NCBI GenBank assembly: GCA_037954235.1
Contig: JBBMOA010000022.1
Location: 2,465,001-2,529,000 of the forward strand
Reading direction: 5' to 3'
From: Aulostomus chinensis
Taxonomy: Eukaryota > Chordata > Actinopteri > Syngnathiformes > Aulostomidae
Length of the DNA: 64,000 nt
Numbering within the stretch: the first letter of the stretch is position 1; every line of letters starts with the position of its first letter. Positions 53,869 through 64,000 of this stretch are shown piece by piece. The position numbers and the translations under genes were made by a program. The notes beneath the pieces are model-generated. The model had not been told where the DNA came from and did no database searches. It saw nothing but the letters and a program-made list of their open reading frames with translations.

Positions 53869-56800
53869 GGCGCCAGGTCTGGTTACGACAGAAGAGCAAT
53901 GATCAAGGGTGTGTGGAAACAACCAGAAAGGCCTTTGAGTTTGATCCTGGTTCAGAAGCAGATGGAATAGTCTGTGACACTTTCTGTTGGCTGATCAGGA
54001 CGAGGATCAGAGGATTGAGGGAGGTTTCGTGACACCATGGCAACAAATCAAGATGATGATGGTGACATGGCGGATCGTTGGGGTGATTGATTCATGGATG
54101 ATGGTGGGGAGGAGTAGAGAGAAAGCGAGGAAAGGGGATTAGGGACATTTGAGAAGTGGAACAAAGGTCGAAGGGGAAGCTAAAAAGAGTGGCAAGAGGG
54201 CGGGGCTTGAGGACGAGGGACAGTCGATGAGCGAGGGTCAGAGGATAGTGGAATGGAGGAAGATGAACTGCTGGGATTTAATCACTTCCAGCAAGAATGA
54301 CAAAAAGAGCCAGATGTGCAGGCCAGAGGTGGCAGGAGGAAGTCTTGCTCTCCTCCTGCTCCAGTCAAAGGAACTCAGCAAAGACGCGCATCAAACTCAG
54401 GTCCGTCCCTCCTCCCTGATGGTATGGCACGACCCAGGCAACACATCTCCTCCCCCTGAGCCGTCCCTCTATCCCATCCTTCCCGTCACATCTGTGACAG
54501 TTGTGTCGCCGATGAAGATAAATGTCTAAATCTTATCCTGTGGATTTTGCAACTAATCAGTCCAGCTCTCAGGGCACATCGCGTTCCTCAACCTGTTCCT
54601 CCACCTCTTCGGGACGGATTGAATGGGCACAAGGAGTGATTAGTCTGGTATCTCAGGGATCTCTACCTCTGGGGCCTGGTAATCTGTGTTAATCTTGCAG
54701 GGTTAGGTGGATGAGATTAATGTCCACTGTCTCACATGCTGTCTTTGTCTGGAGGAGCACCTAAAGGAAGGAAACAGGCATCTGGATCAGGAGTCATCAG
54801 GAACAATTGGAGTCTTTTATCCTCAATCGCGCCCTGATTTAGCCTTTAGAAGCAGGATTGAACTAAAGGGTTCATATCAGACTATCATGTAGATTAAGTG
54901 TTGCCTGCTGCCTGCCATCAAAAAGGAACTCCTCTTGTGGGAGGCTGGTCTGTGGACACTCTGACCACGAGGGTCAGGGCGGGCACACTTTCTTGATTTG
55001 TCAGCTGGTCTGCACAAGTCCAGAAACAAGTCCAGTTGCCTGTGATACAGCACTCTGCACGTTATTCATGTTTAAAGGGATATTCACCCAAAAAGGAAGC
55101 TTCAGGTCTTTGTCTGTTCACTCTTGTGCTGATGGAAGGTTGGGTGGAAAGGTGTTGCAGTAACTTCCCAAGCAAGTGGAGTGAGTGGAGACTGATTTAC
55201 TCATAAAAAGAAGTCATAATAAACCCACAAAATGCCTGTTTGAAGTAACCCAAGAGTCCTGAAGCCTCAACACGCCAAAGGGTTTTGAAAAATGTAACCG
55301 CTGCCATTTTTTTTCAGCTTCACTCTTCACTGTAGTATGTAACTACCATGAGCTGCCGTAGCTACAGGAAGAGAGCTGTTCACGGGCCTGCCACTGGAAC
55401 AGGGAACCCCAGTTTCCGTAACAATATTTTGTCTCGTGAAAATGAACCTCGTGTTTCTGTGGTGCAACCAAACATCCACACAGATTTAGCATCGAACTGA
55501 AGGTGTGTAGGCATTTAGTGAAGACTCTAAGTCTTTTCATTGCCCGGTAACCTGTGTACTCGTGAAAAAAAGCAAGCTTAATTTAATAACGATCAAGATA
55601 GAGATGCAATATACAGATATTCAAAGATATATGGCAGCACTTTTACTAGGTTTACAAGCCTTACATTTTCATTCAAGATAAAATGAAATAAAACATTTCC
55701 AGTCTTCTCTCCATCTTGAGGGGCTTCAAATTTGTAAAATGTATCTGAATATTATTTGTCAAAGCGTTTGTGCTCCAGGAGGAAAACAAAATAAAAGAAC
55801 ATTTTGGCTGCATCCGTTTAACAAATCAAAAAAAATTGGATGTCCTGCACCACAAAGAACTTCTTCTTTGGAAACTTCAGGATCTGAAATAAGATTTTTT
55901 TTTTAATCAACGTTTGCGATGACCAACCACCCGCAGGTCTGCACGAAGTCAAACATTTAAAATGACCAGTTAGGATCAGCTGGGCATTGGGGTGTGACAG
56001 GGCGTGAAACTATAACCCTGAAGAGCCCTGGCATTACGGTTGGGTTTGCACACATGTAAACATGCTGCTGGCGTGGTTACTGTTCTGCTGGACTTCTGCT
56101 CCTTGAGCCTCAGCAGGTTTACAGCTGAACTGATCCCAGTGAAGACGTTTGGGGTTGTGGATCAATCTGCCATAGCGGCGCTCAGTGTTTCCTTCCGCAC
56201 CGCTGGGAGTTCAATTTAAGGGATTTTAGCCACAAGTGTTACGGCGTGAATAGCATCTTTATGTATCACTACAGAGAATAACTGTACCCATAAAGCAATG
56301 AGTGACAGTAGAATACTTTGCTTTCCCTTTGTCAGATACCTTTGGTATAATATAACCACGATATGATGAAATCTTTCCTGCATACATGCGATTAAAAATC
56401 CAGCTGCTGCTCACACTTTGATCAGCTTATACCCATGAATGATGAGAACATAAAAGCAACTCGACTTACCTCTTTTGGGGTTCTGGATTCCTCCCTCACG
56501 TCTCCTCAAACAGAGATCTGGGTTCTTGCACCTTTCGTCCACGCTCCCTCATCGCTCTCTCTCCTCCGTCTTGGGTGAGTTTCCATCAGAAACCCACCCA
56601 GATTTCCCTCTAATCCTCACAAGTCCATCTGTTACTTTCCCAACCCCTTTGCTCCCCATACTGTCCCTGCTCTCCTCCTCACTCGCTCATCGCCCTCCTG
56701 ACCTCTGCTCTTATAGTGATTGATTTGACAGTATGGTATGGAACAGCTTGGACTCAGATGAGTGTGACAGTGTTGTGGTTTCATGCTTGGTGAGGCTATC

Positions 56801-57239
56801 TCAGCTTCAATTCCATCTGAACAGCCACCAGTACAGCTGGCCAGTTTCAACGAGGGCTGGCTTTAGTCTGTTTTACCACTGAAGGGGTTTGGTTTGAGTC
56901 TTTGATTGAAAGACCGTGCAAGTCAACATGTCTGACCCGGTTCAATCAACTTCTTTAGCTCAATTTGTCTCGCTGTGATGATGGTAGAGGGCTGACACAT
57001 CCGGGACTCTAGCAACATATCAAATACCTGCTATGGGTTTACAGACACATACGGCTGCATTTAATAGCAGTAGCGTGTGCAAAGCAGTTAATATGCAACA
57101 GCCAGCAAATGGTACTGAGAACAAGGCTGACGATCCACCTGCAAGCTGACGCCTACAAGAGTTTAGAGTACAAGTTTTACAGAGAGCTGAGTGGTAAAGT
57201 CACCCACTGAGTGTGGCAACAACAGTGTTTCATATAGAG
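53869..57239. other. upstream flank of gsg1l2, no gene seen
   Basis: This is the purine-rich flank upstream of the gsg1l2 start. No further gsg1l2 coding exon is required because the first coding exon contains an ATG. The stretch contains no frame with splice signals that I can connect. The promoter and any noncoding first exon of gsg1l2 are not identified. Confidence 0.45.
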
Positions 57240-57354
57240 GTTCAGTATCTTGCTCAAGGATACCTGGACATGGTCACCAGGGGAAGTGAGAATCGAACCA
57301 GAGACCCTTTGGTTGCTAGACGGACACTCTACCTCCAAGACACACCGCCCCCGT
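57240..57354 (-). mobile_element. tRNA-derived SINE head, truncated
   Basis: Read on the minus strand, it has the same tRNA-like head as the element at 34941: GGGGGCGGTGTG, an A-box region, a B box GGTTCGATTCTC (57288-57299), and TCCTTGAGCAAGATACTGAA. The shared 3' tail is missing. Confidence 0.8.
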
Positions 57355-57466
57355 TATGAATGAGCAGATAAAAGCAATTCAGTACCAACAACCGTGTTTG
57401 ACTGTGGAAGGCTTTCATGATCAAGACTTCTGATGTTAATTTAACTGTAAGGTGGTCTTGGGTAGG

Positions 57467-57857
57467 GGGTGGCACGGTGGAGCAGTGGTCCTCACTGTGG
57501 CCCCCATCAAGAAGGTTGTGGGTGGAGCCCCAACTGGTGCACGGGGTCTTTCTGGGTGAGTCTCCATGTTCTCCCTGTTCCTGCTGGGTTCTCTCTGGTA
57601 CTCCAGCTTCCTCCACAGTCCAAAGACATCAAGAGGGACCAGGTTAATCCAGACTCTAAATTGACCGTAGGCGTGGCTGGGAGAGCCAATGGTTGTCTGT
57701 CTCTATGTGTTGGCCCTGCCATGGACTGGTGACCTGTCCAGGGGGAAGGCTGCTGGGATAGGCTCCACCCCCACCACCCTCAACAGGAGAAGAGGGGGAA
57801 GATGGATGGATGGATGGATGGGTGGGTGGATGATGGATGGATGGATGATGGATGGAT
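57467..57857 (+). mobile_element. teleost SINE with target-site duplication
   Basis: The element begins GGGTGGCACGGTGGAGCAGTGG and contains CTCCACAGTCCAAAGACATC and CTAAATTGACCGTAGGCGTG. It shares the tail GGACTGGTGACCTGTCCAGG then GGATAGGCTCCACCCC, and ends in GATG/GGAT repeats. The 13-mer GGTCTTGGGTAGG lies on both sides (57454-57466 and 57858-57870), marking a clean insertion. It has no coding capacity. Confidence 0.92.
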
Positions 57858-57891
57858 GGTCTTGGGTAGGATCAAAGCAGCAAAGTCAAGT

Positions 57892-57934
57892 GCTGTTGGG
57901 CATCAACACAAGGGTTGTGTTGATGCCCAACAGC
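57892..57934. repeat. perfect 20-bp hairpin with 3-base loop
   Basis: The left arm GCTGTTGGGCATCAACACAA (57892-57911) and right arm TTGTGTTGATGCCCAACAGC (57915-57934) are exact complements around GGG. The loop-proximal part also pairs exactly with 57940-57953, giving an alternative 14-bp stem. It lies 21 bases beyond the SINE target duplication. Confidence 0.95.
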
Positions 57935-58897
57935 AACAGCAACACAACCCTTGGGCTTTTTTTCCCTTCTTTTTTTTTGGGGGGGGGGGTGTTGTGTAAA
58001 AAAAGGCAACACAAAGACTCAACTGGCCATCTTGTCCCTTTATAACTCATGATGACAAATTCCAAATCCTTCTGTTTTTAGACTTTAAGCTGCCTCGCTG
58101 TGAACAGAAGGACTCATGTCCGGCTCAACCGCCAATCCCCCCTGCAAATGATGTTACGGCCTAACTGACTCCGCTGACCTGCCCACCCCTAAATTAACTG
58201 GGAGGGAAAACGCCAGCAAGTAGCACAGTGGTAAAAGAAAAAAATGGAGAAATACAATTAATAAAAAAACAAAACAACACACACAATAATAAAATAATAA
58301 CAGTCAGAAAGCAGAAATCATTGTATTGTGCTGTTGCAGATCATATTTATGTTTATTTGATCTGTGGGATTTACTTTTCTTCCTCTGGTTAACTGGGACA
58401 AGTTGTGTTATGAGTATTTAAGGCCCTCTTGTGGTGGTCAAAAGCAAGTTTTTTTGTTTAAAAAGGTTGTAAATAAAATCTTGTATTAGCAGGAAACTCT
58501 TCAGCAGTCACATGATGAAGTGCTGAAGAGGCACTTTCGCATCATTTTAATTCTCAAATGTAGAGTTTACAACAGTCTCCAAGTTTGACACACAGCAAAA
58601 TAAACGCATTCCATACAAAATTAAATCTGAGGAATAATGCTCGGGGAAATGGACGGGTGCTCATCATATTCCTCTAAAAAAATACATGGATGTTATTCTG
58701 AGATGTTTTTGGAAACTTGGCTCACAATCAAAGACTTTGTTACCGCTTGGATGTTATTGGTGTTTGCAGAATGGCTTCAATTCACAGTAGAGAGAACAAA
58801 AAAAGTTGCATAAACAAGTAAACAATCTAATACATTAATAAATGGAAGAATCAATACAGTTTGTTAATGAAACAGCTTTTCTGCTCTTCTATAATTC

Positions 58898-59271
58898 CAT
58901 CCATCCATCCATCGTCTTCCTTAACAGGAATAAGCGGGGGGGGGGGGTGGAGCCTATCCCAGCGTCAACGGGTGAGAGGTGTGGTCCACCCTGGACAGGT
59001 CACCAGTCCATGGCAGGGCCAACATACAGAGACAGACAACTGTCCACACTCCCTTTCATACCTACGGTCAATTTAGAGTCTGGATTAACCTGGTCCCCTC
59101 TTGATGTCTTTGGACTGTGGAGGAAGCTGGAGTACCAGAGAGAACCCAGCAGGAACAGGGAGAACATGGAGACTCACCCAGAAAGACCCCGTGCCCAAGT
59201 CAGGAACCCTCGAACCCGGAACCTTCTTGCTGTGAGGCGACAGTGCTAACGACTGCACCACCGTGCAACCG
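58898..59271 (-). mobile_element. teleost SINE with target-site duplication, inverted copy
   Basis: This is the same family as the element at 57467 but on the opposite strand. Read on minus, it starts GGTTGCACGGTGGTGCAGTCG and ends in GGATGGATGG. The 13-mer TCTTCTATAATTC flanks it (58885-58897 and 59272-59284). A G run of 10 (58937-58946) sits in the tail. It is about 1 kb from its inverted partner. Confidence 0.92.
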
Positions 59272-59284
59272 TCTTCTATAATTC

Positions 59285-60100
59285 TATTTTTGTAATTCTC
59301 TGCATGTTAATAAGGTAGGCGGCAACCAATCTCGCATTAGACTGGCGTTAGGACCGCCTACGTAAGAACGAACTGTTGAGGGAGTAAAAAGAAAGAAAAA
59401 GTGCAGAAATAAATTAATGTAGAAATGCAACTGTACATAATAAGATGTATAATAAAGATATCTCATACTTTTGTTGTCTATATTACTGGACTGGGATGTT
59501 TTCCAGTCAAATGCTATGATGGGTCTTTCCAACGCGCAGCTGTCTGTCAAACTCCATATTGTTACTGAAACCGGCAGATGTTCGGAACCTAGCGTTGGCC
59601 TTTTCACACACGTACTGGACCGAATCCTCCCTAAGTGACTGGAGGAAGAGCAGACATGCACAAACACTCTCAGAGAGCATGCGCCGCACAAGGTTCATGT
59701 TCAAATTTGTATTTTTATTTCTCAGCCACGTAGCTACACATCACACAATAACACATGTCTGTGCGGGAGCAACAGAGAAGACGACGACTACGAGTCTAAA
59801 CAGGGAAGATCAAGCCACCATTGGTTACTGAGTTGATTGACAATGCAGCGTTTGAACAACCAATCAGAATAAAGCCAATCAAACCATCCAATCGTGTAAA
59901 ACAGCAACGAACTGTAAAGAGAGTGAACCTGAACTGTTGGAGGCCTTTGCTGCATTGTTGCGTCAATAAATATTCAAGCAATAACTCAGTCAATAAATAG
60001 TTCTTGATTGTAACACTCTGATATACAGCATATTTCAAGGTTTATCTGTGATTACGTCCACTATTTACATCAGCACAATATATATACTGCAAACAGGTCA

Positions 60101-60131
<31 letters not shown>

Positions 60132-61293
60132 GTACAAACACATGCTCACTCAATGAGAACTTACAGTGGGCAACTCCCCACATCAGTTCTGTTTACAGGA
60201 CCAGTCACAAAGTCACATGATCATCAAATAAATAGTCGCGCACACGCACACACACGCTCCGCTGCTCATTGTTTCTCAGATGTTAAGAGCGAAAACAAAA
60301 ACCGGATTCAGATTATTTCATGAGCAAATGTCTCTCAAGCTCAAGGACAGCAGGGGGGCAAAGGGGTACACGGGGGAGCTGCTGGGCGAACGAGGAGGAA
60401 TACGCAAAGTGGTTTTGCATGTTTTAGTGTGAAAAGTTTGCATCCATGTTACTGCTGCTCATGTTCCAAAAGCCTACCATGTCTTTATAGCTCCGACAGA
60501 TGTCATGCATACGCTATACTTTTCCTCCAGCTTGCGAGTGATTTCAGTTGGCGGAAGTGAGCACCTTTAAATGCAAACGGTCTTCAGGTATGAATCCTCT
60601 AGGAATTTGTATGCGATTTTCAAATTTCTCACTCCAAATCAGCAGGTGTTGCCAGGAATTTGGGGCGTCAACCCTTCTAACAAAATCGAAACCAAGGAAA
60701 TGCTCATTTACTTAGCATGAGCTAAGGGTTAAACTCTCATTGTATCAACTTATTCATTTCCCAAAGCTCACTTATGGTCTGTCTGGAAGGTGGCTGCTTT
60801 GAGCTGTTGCTCACGGTCACAGTACTCGCAGTACCTCATAGTCACCAGGTGGAAGGCTCCCCCGAGAGATACACACTGACTCCAGGTACTCTGGGTAAAG
60901 AACCGCACTGCAGTACTTTATCACAAGAGCGACTCACTTCTGTCGGGTGCAGAGCTCAGAAAGGACAGCCGAGGTTCATTTGCACTACTTGAGGAACAAA
61001 GCTTGTCATGACGCCGTCAGGTCACCACAGGATAATATTCTGATTATGATGGGAAACTTCTAAAAGTTTACTTCCCTCAAGCAGGTTTAAAGGGTCTGCA
61101 AGTTGGTTTTCACAACTTGAAGCAAAACTGAAATCACCGGCTGACATTTGGAAAGGCAAGCAGCAGTCTTACGAGTATAAACGGACCTTTCCAAAGTTCA
61201 TGATACAAAGAATTATGAGTGGTCCTGTAACTGTGCAAAAATCAAATATCCTTCATGAAATGGACATTATTGGACCGCTGAGATGTCGAGTTT
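59285..61293. other. probable epsin 3'UTR and flank
   Basis: This is downstream of the epsin stop on the minus strand. No coding exon is seen. It contains a CA run (60101-60126) and CA-rich sequence near 60240. Minus-strand AATAAA (TTTATT at about 59713) is a possible distal poly(A) signal. I cannot fix the transcript end. Confidence 0.35.
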
Positions 61294-64000
61294 TCAGAGC
61301 AGGAATGGATTGTTGCTTCTGTTTGTGGTCTCTTCCATCCAGCTGCCTGATAGCAACTGAGGCTGTGAGCTGACTCCCCCTCCAGCCTGGGGAGTGGAAC
61401 CTTTCAACTGCAGTACTCCAGCTTGGGGATTCCCTCCAAAGAAAGTGGGTTGCTCCACTCCTGTTTGCGACAGTACAGGCTTTGCCTGCATTTCAGCTAA
61501 AGGATTCCTAACCGCAAATCCAGGCAAACCCACTCCAACCCTGGTCAGGTTCACAGGAAGTCCCATAGGTGTGCTCCCACCTACAGGCTGCACCATTCCA
61601 GTACATAAATGCAGAGACGCCGACTGAGTAGCCCCAAACATATTTAAGTCGGAATGAGGCCCACTCATAATACAGGATGGTGGCTGAAACAGAGAAGGTT
61701 CACGGGAAGGATTGGCAGCTCCAAAAGTGGGTGTCCTGTAAGAGGGCACATGGATGGAACCCAACAGTGTACCGGGTCTGGCTGATGTTTCAGGGAGGGG
61801 CACCCCTGCAACATCCCCTGACCTCACCATTGGGACAGATGCCATGCCCCGAACTGTAAAAGTACCTGGGAAATCAGGAGGAGTAAGAGGAGGATGCAGG
61901 GGTGAGAGGATGGAGTAGGGACATATAGTTTGAAGTGTTCCAGCAGAGAAAATGAACCAAGGCAGAGCAGAGAAAGGAGTGGAAGGAGTTATGTTTGACA
62001 TACACGAGTCTCTACTGTATATAAGGTAAGTTCACTAATGCCCACACACACATAACATCTATACACTACAGTATGACCACAGGGGAGGAGCCGTGAGGCA
62101 AAACACATCATGACAATAAGCTTTTTTTCATACTGGTAAATATAATTTGTAAGCCATATCGTCTTCACCCCTCTCTGTCTCTCTCTCTGGTCATAAAACT
62201 GCAGTGAAACTGCCCTGGAATACATCTCAAACATCTCCGGGGAGGGAATGATATTTATTATCTCCTTTTTACCTTTCTTCAAAAAGGTAATCATGCATCC
62301 ATATGAAACCCTTGTCAAAATGATATTTCCACCCCCCAAGGGTGAGGCTACCTTCCCTTACCGATGGCTTGTGTCTGGGTGGTTAGCGTGCTGACAAGGG
62401 GGCGCTGTTTGGAGTTAGAGGAAAACAGATCATCAAAGTCCACCAGCGATGCTCCTGCTGAGCCCAGAAACGAAGCAGTCTTTCTGTACATCTCTTCTTG
62501 TGCCGTCTGCTTTCCTGCAATAAAATAAAGGTCCAAATCTATTCTAGAAGGTGTTTTCTTTAGGGGACAGGTCAGGGAGGAAGAGAGAGCAAAGTGGAAG
62601 AAAAGGTTAGTTACTAAAGATTGGTTAGTTAGCTCAGTGCTGACAGATGGAAGGATGGAGGTGAAATGGAGAGGACGTTCACATGTAAATGACCTTTAAA
62701 TGGACACGACAGGTGAATATTTGTATGTAAAACTGACCTAAACACAGATGCATACACAGGCTAGTTTTATATTCACATCTACTTGCCAATCACAGCTTTA
62801 ATACAATAATTTTTGATGCCACAGAAAAATGTAACGCATCAAAGTAATTTTAGATACGAGTTGAAGGTAAATATAACATAAAAACATGACAATGAGGTCA
62901 AACTTTTCCGTTCTTGGCGAGTAGCAGAGAACAACAAAATCACTGTTAGAATAAGTAAAGACCAATAAGAAAAATAGCACACTTTTTAGAAAATGGAAAA
63001 TGAGAATGATATTGTTTCATTTATTCAAAATTGACCCTGAGGTCAGATTTTGACTGGTGGTTGTTGGCTAACGGAAATGTACCTGCGCCGTCGCTGGGGG
63101 TGCTGCTTGGTGCTCCCCATGGATCACTGCTTTTAGATGCTCCATCTCCAAAGGGGTCATCTGAAGGGGAGGAGCCTGATTGTGGAGCAGGTGTACCCCA
63201 TGCATCATCTGTACTGGCTGGAGCTGAAGCTTAGGATGGAAAAAGACAACGCAGGGTCAGACCAGGACACAAACCTGATATATCAATCAGATTAAAATTT
63301 GGCAAAACACAAAGTTCACTTGTGAACTCTTTTTATTGCTTTCATCCACATCATGTGGATTTCTTGAGCTGCTCAGATGTCCTTATGTGACCGAAGTTTG
63401 AAATACAGGTATAGTTACAATGTCATGAAAGGACTGCATTAACAATTCCAGACATTTAACATTTACACTGTAAGTGGTCAAACATTCTGGGATTCCAAGA
63501 ACAGAAAGTACTGCATCAGCGTAAACTACCGAACCTTTGTGACATCACTAGTTATTTGTCTGATCCTGACAGACGATACTGTCTACATCAACTTTCTTTC
63601 AACCTATCATACAGGGTCCTGACAAGCTGAAGTTCCATTCCCTTAAGAAGGCTGGGGGACACCATAGTGATAGAAGTACTACTGTGGTCCAATAATGAGA
63701 AGTAATGTCAAAGCATTGTTATATATTCCTACCTGGGGCTCCCCATGGGTCAGTGTCTGGTTTGGATCCATCCCCAAACGGATCAGAATTATCAATGACC
63801 GCAGAAGCGGTTGTCCCATCGCCCCAAGGATCACCGCCCTTTGTTTCCATCTCTGCAGTCGATGGGGCCCCCCAAGGATCTGGCCCAGTAGTGGGTGGAG
63901 AACTGGCAGGGGCTCCCCAAACATCTGAACTACCCTGGGGTGAGGTCAATGGCGGGGAACTGAAGGGATCTGAGGTATCGTCTTTAGGACGACTAGAAGG
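61294..64000 (-). CDS. epsin, C-terminal part (partial; continues beyond the window)
   Basis: Epsins are clathrin adaptors that bind PIP2 and ubiquitinated cargo and recruit AP-2 and EH-domain proteins. Exons 64000-63733 (open at the window edge), 63223-63083, 62514-62362 and 61865-61294 join in frame to about 377 residues. The first two exons carry repeated AP-2 binding motifs: DPF, DVW, DPWGAP, DPWGDG, DPFGDG, DPWGAP, DAW, DPFGDG, DPWGAP. The third has the family block RKTASFLGSAGASLVDFDDL. The last ends NNPFLL, the canonical epsin terminus with an EH-binding NPF. The ENTH domain and UIMs would lie to the right, outside the window. The paralogue is unclear. Position near ccdc106 suggests epn1, while position near gsg1l2/recoverin would also allow a chromosome-17-type epsin. 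Confidence 0.9.

Noticed and set aside
53857..53922. A longer N-terminus for gsg1l2 from an ATG at 53922
   Set aside because: The residues before MLEKMSRRN look noncoding and unlike the family, whose N-terminus is short before TM1. The ATG at 53868 has better context.

Overview
This is a window of vertebrate nuclear DNA. The genes are split by GT-AG introns, CpG-rich promoters and CA/GT microsatellites are present, and non-LTR and hAT transposon relics and tRNA-derived SINEs of teleost type occur. Gene content, short introns and the SINE types point to a ray-finned fish, probably a percomorph. The species cannot be named from the sequence. There is no bacterial, plasmid, phage or CRISPR content.

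Layout, left to right. Positions 1-3060 hold microsatellites, a GGA-rich minisatellite and a LINE relic, with no gene I can support. Positions 3.08-25.6 kb hold cnot3 on the minus strand. It has 18 coding exons that I could join in frame into a 939-residue CCR4-NOT subunit. Its probable 3'UTR lies to the left. A noncoding first exon and CpG promoter lie near 25.4-25.7 kb. Positions 27.0-32.7 kb hold ccdc106 on the minus strand (6 coding exons, 336 residues), with a complete nonautonomous hAT element in one intron. It sits head to head with tmem238 on the plus strand (32.85-34.27 kb, 2 coding exons, 104 residues), and the two probably share a CpG promoter. Positions 34.3-41.4 kb are gene-poor, with SINEs, a local duplication, and large AT and CA repeats.

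Positions 41.4-45.1 kb hold a recoverin/visinin-type photoreceptor calcium sensor on the plus strand (3 coding exons, 192 residues). It converges on a GSG1-like claudin-fold membrane protein, best matched as gsg1l2, on the minus strand (49.76-53.87 kb, 6 coding exons, 419 residues). The space between holds a 42/84-bp higher-order minisatellite. Positions 53.9-61.3 kb are mostly repeats, including two full SINEs with target-site duplications and a near-perfect hairpin. Positions 61.29-64.0 kb and beyond hold the C-terminal half of an epsin on the minus strand. Its ENTH domain lies outside the window.

The genes do not form one pathway. They are housekeeping mRNA decay (cnot3), a nuclear coiled-coil protein (ccdc106), two small membrane proteins (tmem238, gsg1l2), a retinal Ca2+ switch and a clathrin adaptor (epsin). 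From what I know of the human map, cnot3, ccdc106 and tmem238 correspond to 19q13.42, and recoverin plus gsg1l2 to 17p13.1, so the window appears to join two ancestral blocks. I found no convincing previously undescribed system. The most unusual items are repeat structures and lineage-specific protein changes, listed under findings.
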